From CAZYCC01 sp964645985 (GTDB lineage Bacteria > Bacillota > Clostridia > Oscillospirales > CAG-272), in assembly GCA_964645985.1 (NCBI GenBank), contig CAZYCC010000072.1:1-7939 (forward strand): DNA of 7,939 nucleotides. The letters run 5' to 3'. The notes below the pieces were generated by a model. That model was not told where the DNA came from. It ran no database searches and saw only the letters and a list, made by a program, of their open reading frames with translations. This document shows positions 1 through 5,165 of this stretch, piece after piece; positions within the stretch are counted from its first letter, which is position 1; each line of letters opens with the position of its first letter. The translations under genes and the position numbers were made by a program.

Positions 1-301
1 TGATAGAATATTCGGAAACGAAACGTTTCTCTGCCCTTCGGGGGATGGGGTGTTTACGGGTAGCGGGGTTGGGATTAGCGTAATTTGCGCTGCCGTTTCT
101 AAATTTAGTTTTCGGGAAAACTTTACTGCTTCGGTCGTAATTTGAACTGCACCGCTGCGGGGGAAGGTGTGTGAGAACCCCTGTTCTGTCGTAATTTCCA
201 CTGCTCCCTCGGGAGCGGGGTGCTGCGGGGAAGGTAACGCCGCTTGTCCTCCCCCTCTACTGCCCCGGCGCGCTACCCACCCCGCCGCTCCCCCCTCCCG
301 G
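1..301. other. Upstream non-coding region with degenerate repeats
   Basis: I see no supported gene here. An open frame does run from a GTG at 167 into tilS, but its translation is Cys/Pro-rich and unlike the TilS amino terminus. The first ~150 bases are much more AT-rich than the rest of the window. They include a 10-bp palindrome GAAACGTTTC at 20-29 and three copies of a 15-bp direct repeat (listed separately). A small hairpin, GCTCC-CTCG-GGAGC, sits at 203-216. G-rich purine stretches resembling ribosome binding sites occur at 158-166 and 227-234. Neither is well spaced for a start codon in the tilS frame. The region probably holds the tilS promoter and leader, but I could not identify the promoter securely. 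Confidence 0.5.
79..204 (+). repeat. Three 15-bp direct repeats at ~55-bp period
   Basis: The 15-mer CGTAATTTnnnCTGC occurs at 79-93, 136-150 and 190-204, that is at 57- and 54-bp offsets. The variable triplets are GCG, GAA and CCA. A weaker fourth relative (CGTTTCTCTGC, 24-34) lies another 55 bp upstream. The last two copies are also followed by a second shared block, GCTGCGGGG(G)AAGGT, at 154-168 and 222-235. The third copy therefore looks like a duplication of the second, with a small hairpin-bearing insertion (about 205-221). The repeat is directly visible. Its role is unknown: binding sites for a regulator or simple tandem duplication are both possible. Confidence 0.6.
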
Positions 302-302
302 G

Positions 303-318
303 TGTTTCACGTGAAACA
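303..318. promoter_or_regulatory. parS: parS centromere site (ParB/Spo0J binding)
   Basis: TGTTTCACGTGAAACA is a perfect 16-bp palindrome, extended to 18 bp by flanking G and C at 302 and 319. It matches the widely conserved chromosomal parS consensus recognised by ParB/Spo0J. ParB nucleates there and spreads, which recruits SMC and helps segregate the origin region. In Bacillota, parS sites cluster near the replication origin, and tilS-ftsH is also an origin-proximal locus in Bacillus subtilis. The context therefore fits. The site lies just 5' of the favoured tilS start. In the tilS frame it would read FHVKH, a peptide typical of wrongly extended gene starts over parS. Confidence 0.93.
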
Positions 319-355
319 CTCCCGCGCGCCGCGTCTTGTTTGTTTCTCGCCGCCC

Positions 356-1792
356 TTGCCCGATTTGCTTTCCCGTTTGCGCGATGTCCTCGGCGAGGTG
401 ACCGGGGGGGTGCTCGTCGCCTTCTCGGGAGGGGGAGACTCGGTCGCGCTGCTCGACGGGGTGGCAAGGCTCTCGGAGGAGGGGGCCCTTCGCGGGAGGG
501 TGGTCGCGGCGCATGTGCACCACGGCATTCGCGGCGCGGCGGCGGACGAGGACGAGCGCTTTTGCCGCCGGTTCTGCGAGGCGAGAGGGATTGCCTACCG
601 CGCCGCGTTTGTCGATGCGCGGCGCGCGGCGCGCGAGGCGCGCACCGGAGCGGAGGACGCGGCGCGGCGGCTGCGCTACACGGCGCTGCTCTCTATATTA
701 GAGCAGGAGCGGCTCTGCGCTCTTTTGACCGCGCACCAGGCGGATGACCTCGCCGAGACGATGCTGCTGCATCTGCTGCGCGGGTGCGGGGGGGAGGGAC
801 TGCGCGGAATTCCGGCGCGCACCCCTCTGCCGGGCGGGAGGCTGCTGCTGCGGCCGCTGCTGCCCTTCTCGCGGGAGGGCCTTCGCGATTACTGCCGCGC
901 GCGCGCTCTATCTTACCGCGAGGACGAGACAAACGCGAACCCCGCCTACGCGCGATCGGATCTGCGGCAAAATGTCCTGCCGGCCCTTCTCGCGCGCGAG
1001 CCGTGCCTGCGGGAAAAGCTCGCGAGGACCGCGGCGATTTTGTCCTCGGACGAGGAATATCTTTCGCGCGAGGCGGAGCGGGCGGCGCGCTTGCCCACCG
1101 CCATGTGGGCAGGGCTGCCCGACGCCATTCTCTCGCGCGCCCTGCAGAGGGCGGCGCGGGAGGCGATTTTCTTTATTTACGGGCAGAGTTCGCCTCCCTG
1201 CCCGCTGCCCTACCGGGCTATTACGCGCCTTATGGCCCTTCTGCGGGAGGGGGAAGACGCGCGCGTGTCGCTGCCGGGAGGGCTTGACGCGGTTTTTTCA
1301 CGCGGGGTTCTCTCTTTCTTGCCGGATACGCGCCTTCTGCCGCGCGCCCCGCTCCCCCTTCTCCAAGGGGGTAACCGCCTGCCGGGCCTGCCGGTGATCG
1401 CGCTCGTGGGGGACGCTTGCGCCCCTGAGGGCGAGCCTCCCCTTCCCCTTCGCGAAATTTTGGCGAAAACTTCCGAAAAAATTTACAAAGTGTCGTTGGT
1501 TTGCCCGGTGGAATTTGCTACAATAACACGAATGCCCGCCGAGAGTGAGGCGACCGGGGCCGGCGATCCCTCTCCGCTTGCTATTCGATCGCCCCTGCCG
1601 GGCGAGCGGATAATGTGGCGCGGCAAACCTCGCCCCCTTCGCGAGGTTTTGCGCGAGCGCGGCATTCCGCCCGCGCAGAGGCGGTGTTTCCCGGTTCTGG
1701 AAACGCCCGCCGGGGCGATTCTCCCGGGAGTTTCCCCCCGCGGGGAGGGCGGCTGCCGCGTGACGCTGTGGAGCCATCTCCCGCTCTTTTGA
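356..1792 (+). CDS. tilS: tRNA(Ile)-lysidine synthetase TilS
   Basis: TilS uses ATP and lysine to convert cytidine 34 of the CAU-anticodon tRNA-Ile to lysidine, so the tRNA reads AUA; it is cytosolic and normally essential. Numbered from TTG 356, the PP-loop is SGGGDS at residues 24-29. HVHHGIRG follows near 54-61. HQADDLAET lies at 127-135 and the RGCGGEGLRGI stretch at 142-152. DETNANPAYAR, near 190-200, is the DxTN motif. A TilS C-terminal domain begins around RSPLPGERI (411-419). TTG 356 gives 478 residues and puts the PP-loop where the family has it (B. subtilis TilS is about 472 aa). Alternatives are GTG 302 or 311, which lie in parS, and GTG 167. None has a well-placed Shine-Dalgarno sequence. 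The Asn commonly following the YxR of the DxTN region is Ser here. In many Bacillota hpt follows tilS; here ftsH follows directly. Function is confident, the start is not. Confidence 0.93.
   Translation: MPDLLSRLRDVLGEVTGGVLVAFSGGGDSVALLDGVARLSEEGALRGRVVAAHVHHGIRGAAADEDERFCRRFCEARGIAYRAAFVDARRAAREARTGAEDAARRLRYTALLSILEQERLCALLTAHQADDLAETMLLHLLRGCGGEGLRGIPARTPLPGGRLLLRPLLPFSREGLRDYCRARALSYREDETNANPAYARSDLRQNVLPALLAREPCLREKLARTAAILSSDEEYLSREAERAARLPTAMWAGLPDAILSRALQRAAREAIFFIYGQSSPPCPLPYRAITRLMALLREGEDARVSLPGGLDAVFSRGVLSFLPDTRLLPRAPLPLLQGGNRLPGLPVIALVGDACAPEGEPPLPLREILAKTSEKIYKVSLVCPVEFATITRMPAESEATGAGDPSPLAIRSPLPGERIMWRGKPRPLREVLRERGIPPAQRRCFPVLETPAGAILPGVSPRGEGGCRVTLWSHLPLF
1496..1524 (+). 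promoter_or_regulatory. Candidate internal promoter in tilS, possibly for ftsH
   Basis: An AT-rich island (about 1455-1535) interrupts the GC-rich tilS coding sequence. It contains a TACAAT -10 at 1519-1524 with an extended TG element (TGC, 1516-1518). Seventeen bases upstream is a weak -35, TTGGTT, at 1496-1501. Transcription would start near 1531 and could supply ftsH about 350 bases downstream. It would begin almost exactly at an in-frame ATG (1532) that opens the TilS C-terminal domain. The match is good for the -10 but poor for the -35, so this remains a candidate. Confidence 0.4.
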
Positions 1793-1800
1793 GGGCTCGC

Positions 1801-1839
1801 GGGGGCACCCCCCCTCGCTTCTTCTTATTTTCTTATTTT
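1801..1839 (+). terminator. Possible weak terminator or attenuator after tilS
   Basis: Just after the tilS stop, GGGGG (1801-1805) can pair with CCCCC (1809-1813) over a CAC loop. GAGGG (1791-1795) with CCCTC (1812-1816) is a competing pairing. A pyrimidine, T-rich stretch follows (1819-1839), but it is interrupted by C and A and is not a clean U-tract. It could partly terminate tilS transcription before ftsH, but the stem is short. Confidence 0.3.
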
Positions 1840-1877
1840 CCGCGCCGCGTGCGCGTCGTGCGTGTTTCCCTTTCGTT

Positions 1878-4076
1878 ATGAAAAAAAGCACCAAACAGAT
1901 TATCGGATATGTGCTGCTGATCGCCGTTGTGGTGGGGGTGGTCGCGCTTTTGACGAGCGGCCTCGGCAGCAGCGACGTCACCTATCAGGAGGTCGTCTCG
2001 CTCTTCCGCGAGGAGCAGGTGAAGGAGTTCACCCTCGATAACTCCGGCACGCTCGAGCTGCAGACGGTCGACGGCAAGAAAATCGAGTACAAGATCTGGT
2101 GGCTGGAAAAGTTCGAGGCGGACGTCGGCGAGGATATTGACCGCGCGCTTGAGGACGGCACGCTCGAAAAGTACGACCTGCCGACGCACGAAACGCCCGC
2201 GTGGCTGTCCTACCTGCCCTTCATTATCGTCATCCTGCTGATGGTGGCGATGTGGATTTTTATGATTCGGCAGGCGTCCGGCAAGGGGGGCGCGGCGCAC
2301 AATTTCGGCAAGGCGAAGGCGAAGGCCGGCGCGGACGAAAAGAGCAAGGTCTATTTCAAGGATGTCGCCGGGTGCGATGAGGAAAAAGAGGAACTAGTCG
2401 AGATAGTCGAGTTTCTGCGCGACCCGCAGAAGTTCACCCGCCTTGGCGCGAAAATTCCGCACGGCGTGCTGCTTGTCGGCCCTCCCGGCACCGGCAAGAC
2501 CCTGCTCGCCAAAGCTGTCGCCGGCGAGGCGGGGGTGCCGTTTTACTCGATCTCCGGCTCGGATTTCGTGGAGATGTACGTCGGCGTCGGCGCGTCGCGC
2601 GTGCGGGACCTCTTTGAGACCGCGCGCAAATCGCCCGCCGCGATTATCTTCATCGACGAAATCGACGCCGTCGGGCGGCACCGCGGCGCGGGCCTAGGCG
2701 GCGGGCACGACGAGCGCGAGCAGACGCTCAATCAGCTGCTCGTCGAAATGGACGGCTTCGCCGGAAACGAGGGGGTCATCGTTATGGCGGCGACCAACCG
2801 CCCGGACATCCTCGACCCCGCGCTGCTGCGCCCCGGCCGCTTCGATAGGCAGGTGACGGTCAACACGCCGAACCTGCGCGGGCGCGTGGACATCCTCAAA
2901 GTCCACTCGCGCGGCAAGCCCCTCGAGCAGGCGGTAGACCTCGAGCGCGTCGCGCAGATGACCGTCGGGTTTACCGGGGCGGATCTCGCGAACCTCATGA
3001 ACGAGGCGGCGCTACTCGCGGCGAAAAAGGGCAAGTCGCTCATCGGGATGAACGACATCGAGCAGGCGGCGCTCAAAGTGATGGTCGGCACCGACAAGAA
3101 GTCCTTCAAAATGAAGGAGCGCGAGCGCGAGAACACCGCCTATCACGAGGCGGGGCACGCCATCCTCGACTATTATCAGCCCACGCAAGACCCGGTGCGC
3201 CGCATCTCGATTATCCCCTCCTCGAAGGGGGCGCTCGGCTACACCCTCTCCCACCCGGAGGAGGACAAATACAGCGTCTACAAGCAGGAGCTGAAGGAAA
3301 ATATCGCCTCACTGCTCGGCGGGCGGGTCGCGGAGGAGCTGATCTTCGGCGACTTTTCGGGCGGCGCGTCAAACGACATCCAGCGCGCGACGCAGATCGC
3401 CCGCAAAATGGTCACGCAGCTCGGCATGAGCGACCTCGGGCCGATTCTCTACGGCTCGGAGCACGGCTCGGACGAGGTCTTCCTTGGGCGCGACTTCTCG
3501 GCGGAGCGCACCTACTCGGAGGAGACGGCGGCGAAAATCGACGCCGAAATCAAGAAAATCATCGATGAGGCGTACGCGCGGGCGCGCGAAATCCTCACAG
3601 AGCACCTCGACAAGCTGCATTTCGTCGCGAAGTTCCTTATTAAGTATGAGGTGATGGACGATGAGCAGTTCAAGGTCGCGATGGAAAAGGACAACCCCAC
3701 CTTCGAGGAGCTGGACGCGATGGTCGCCGAGAAGCGGCGGGTCAGCGAGGAAGAAAATCGCCGCATGCGCGAGATTGAGGAGGAGGAAACCCGGCGGCGC
3801 GAGGCGGAGCTCGCCGAGCGCGACCGCGCCTACCGCGAGTCGATGCAAAACGGCAATCCCCCTCCCCCGCAAAATCCGGGGGGCACGGGAAACCCGGGAA
3901 ACCCGGGAAACCCGGGCAGCCAAGGCGGGCAAGGGGGACAGGGGAACAGCCCGCAGCAGGGGGTCCCGCCTGTCCCGCCCTTCCCGCCGGGATTCCCTCC
4001 GCCGCCGTGGGGCGGTCCTCCCTCCTCGGGGGGCAGCGGCGACGAAGGAAACGGCGATAAGCCTGACGGGGAATAA
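1878..4076 (+). CDS. ftsH: ATP-dependent zinc metalloprotease FtsH
   Basis: FtsH is a hexameric inner-membrane AAA+ protease that unfolds and degrades misassembled membrane proteins and short-lived regulators. The 732-residue product has the full family order. TM1 is at about 8-28, followed by an extracytoplasmic domain, then TM2 at about 112-130. The AAA module has Walker A GPPGTGKT (201-208), pore motif FVEMYVGVGA (230-239), Walker B IIFIDEID (256-263) and a second region of homology with arginine fingers (about 306-324). The M41 zinc site is HEAGH (423-427), with the likely third ligand D500 in GGASND. The charged helical stretch 617-655 is followed by an unusual Pro/Gly/Asn/Gln-rich tail (656-732). 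ATG 1878 gives a standard amino terminus, but no Shine-Dalgarno sequence precedes it; the leader is pyrimidine-rich. It lies 85 bases after tilS. Confidence 0.98.
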   Translation: MKKSTKQIIGYVLLIAVVVGVVALLTSGLGSSDVTYQEVVSLFREEQVKEFTLDNSGTLELQTVDGKKIEYKIWWLEKFEADVGEDIDRALEDGTLEKYDLPTHETPAWLSYLPFIIVILLMVAMWIFMIRQASGKGGAAHNFGKAKAKAGADEKSKVYFKDVAGCDEEKEELVEIVEFLRDPQKFTRLGAKIPHGVLLVGPPGTGKTLLAKAVAGEAGVPFYSISGSDFVEMYVGVGASRVRDLFETARKSPAAIIFIDEIDAVGRHRGAGLGGGHDEREQTLNQLLVEMDGFAGNEGVIVMAATNRPDILDPALLRPGRFDRQVTVNTPNLRGRVDILKVHSRGKPLEQAVDLERVAQMTVGFTGADLANLMNEAALLAAKKGKSLIGMNDIEQAALKVMVGTDKKSFKMKERERENTAYHEAGHAILDYYQPTQDPVRRISIIPSSKGALGYTLSHPEEDKYSVYKQELKENIASLLGGRVAEELIFGDFSGGASNDIQRATQIARKMVTQLGMSDLGPILYGSEHGSDEVFLGRDFSAERTYSEETAAKIDAEIKKIIDEAYARAREILTEHLDKLHFVAKFLIKYEVMDDEQFKVAMEKDNPTFEELDAMVAEKRRVSEEENRRMREIEEEETRRREAELAERDRAYRESMQNGNPPPPQNPGGTGNPGNPGNPGSQGGQGGQGNSPQQGVPPVPPFPPGFPPPPWGGPPSSGGSGDEGNGDKPDGE
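3887..3913 (+). repeat. 9-bp tandem repeat in the ftsH tail
   Basis: GGGAAACCC is repeated three times perfectly (3887-3895, 3896-3904, 3905-3913) and encodes the GNPGNPGNPG run of the FtsH tail. Each unit is itself self-complementary (GGG/CCC). The array can therefore form small hairpins and is likely prone to slippage, giving length variation of the tail in units of three residues. Confidence 0.85.
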
Positions 4077-4275
4077 AACAAACCGCGCGCGCAATTGCGA
4101 GGGCGCGGGAGCGAGTACAAAATAACGCAAATCCCCCGCGCAGGCGCGGAGCTTCCGGGGAAAGTCCCCGGTAAAAGAGCGGCGGGCGGCGCGTGACGGG
4201 GATTAACAAATTCCCCCGCTTGCGTGACCTCGGGGGCGGCGGCGCGGGCAAGCGAGCGCGAAAACGAATGTCTTT
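4077..4275 (+). other. Hairpin-rich ftsH-uppP intergenic leader
   Basis: This 199-base gap holds no gene that I can support, but several inverted repeats. CCGCGC/GCGCGG (4083-4088 with 4103-4108) encloses the palindrome GCAATTGC. CCGGGGA/TCCCCGG (4155-4161 with 4165-4171) has a 3-nt loop. GGGGA/TCCCC lies at 4198-4202 with 4212-4216. CGCTTGC/GCAAGCG (4217-4223 with 4248-4254) has a 24-nt loop. None is followed by a U-tract, so a standard intrinsic terminator for ftsH is not visible. The series could be a structured uppP leader, or simply chance pairing in GC-rich DNA. I match it to no known riboswitch. Confidence 0.45.
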
Positions 4276-5139
4276 ATGAACATTCTCACCTCGATTCTCT
4301 TAGGGGTCGTCCAGGGCCTCACCGAGTTTCTCCCGGTGTCAAGCTCGGGCCACCTTGCAATCGTGCAGGCGGTCGTCGGGGATGTCACCGGGCAGGCGCT
4401 CGCGAACCCCGTCGGGTTCGATGTGCTGCTCCACCTCGGTACGCTTTTCGCGGTGGTTCTCGTCTACCTGCGCGAGATTATTGCGCTCGTCCCGGCGCTC
4501 TTCACGCTCATCGGCAAGTTTTTCCGCGGCAAGCGGCACCTCTCGGATTATACGGAGAATGAGCGGCTCGCGCTGCTGCTTGTGATCGCGACGCTTCCGC
4601 TCATCCTCGGCGCGGTGATCGAGCACAGCTTCTCCTTCCTTGAGCTGCTGCAGCGCACGCTCCCGGCAATCGGCGCGATTCTCATTGTCAACGGCGCGCT
4701 GCTGCTGCTCTCCGACCTTCTCCCATCGCGCGGCAAATCGCGAGAAAAGTCTTTATCCGAGGCTCTGCCGCGCGACGCGCTTCTGATCGGGTGCTGCCAG
4801 CTCGCGGCGGTGCTCCCCGGGCTCTCGCGCTCCGGCTCGACGATCACCGGCGGGCGGCTCGCGGGTCTCTCGCGGGAGAGCGCGGTGAAGTTCTCCTTTC
4901 TGCTGTCCCTGCCCGCCATCGCCGGGGCGTGCATTCTCAATTTGCCGGATCTCATCTCAGGCGGCGTTGCGAGCGGGCAAATCGGCGTATATCTTGCCGG
5001 CGCGGCGGCGGCGTTCGTTGTAGGCCTTCTCGCCATTAAACTGCTGAAAACCCTTGCCCGGCGGGCGAGCTTTCGCGCTTTCGGCATCTATTGCATTCTC
5101 ATCGGCGCCGCCACCATCGTCTATGGGGTGGTGAGATAG
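4276..5139 (+). CDS. uppP: Undecaprenyl-diphosphate phosphatase UppP (BacA)
   Basis: This integral membrane enzyme dephosphorylates undecaprenyl diphosphate to the monophosphate carrier used for peptidoglycan and other wall polymers. Its overproduction gives bacitracin resistance. The 287-residue, strongly hydrophobic product matches the family's usual size. The first signature, GVVQGLTEFLPVSSSGHL (10-27), contains the conserved E17, S23 and H26. The position equivalent to E. coli E17 is Gln (Q13), a common family variant. The second signature, PGLSRSGSTI (181-190), contains R185, the likely equivalent of E. coli R174. About eight membrane segments are apparent. ATG 4276 is the natural start, since the family motif begins about ten residues in; no Shine-Dalgarno sequence is seen. 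The radical SAM gene follows within about 30 bases, suggesting cotranscription. Confidence 0.97.
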   Translation: MNILTSILLGVVQGLTEFLPVSSSGHLAIVQAVVGDVTGQALANPVGFDVLLHLGTLFAVVLVYLREIIALVPALFTLIGKFFRGKRHLSDYTENERLALLLVIATLPLILGAVIEHSFSFLELLQRTLPAIGAILIVNGALLLLSDLLPSRGKSREKSLSEALPRDALLIGCCQLAAVLPGLSRSGSTITGGRLAGLSRESAVKFSFLLSLPAIAGACILNLPDLISGGVASGQIGVYLAGAAAAFVVGLLAIKLLKTLARRASFRAFGIYCILIGAATIVYGVVR

Positions 5140-5165
5140 CGCGCCCCGTTCTCAATAATTTTTTC

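Noticed and set aside
1..9. Extended -10 like TGATAGAAT at the window edge
   Set aside because: A -35 would lie outside the window, so the promoter cannot be evaluated.
167..355. Amino-terminal extension of TilS from GTG 167
   Set aside because: The 63 added residues are Cys/Pro-rich, run through parS (reading FHVKH) and have no counterpart in the TilS family. The PP-loop is at the normal distance from TTG 356.
688..704. Short AT-rich inverted repeat GCTCT/AGAGC inside tilS
   Set aside because: A five-base stem within well-conserved coding sequence is easily expected by chance, with no supporting context.
4150..4171. Resemblance to the RNase P RNA segment GGAAAGTCC
   Set aside because: Only a short match (GGGGAAAGTCC) inside a hairpin. 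The other conserved RNase P regions are absent and the gap is too small for the RNA.
3369..4251. Antisense open frames opposite the ftsH 3' end
   Set aside because: They mirror ftsH codons, giving repetitive Arg/Pro/Gly-rich translations without recognisable motifs.
5091..5165. Radical SAM start at TTG 5091 overlapping uppP
   Set aside because: The extra 25 residues come mostly from the uppP 3' end in another frame and are His/Arg-rich. The family's N-terminal cysteine motif fits directly after TTG 5166.
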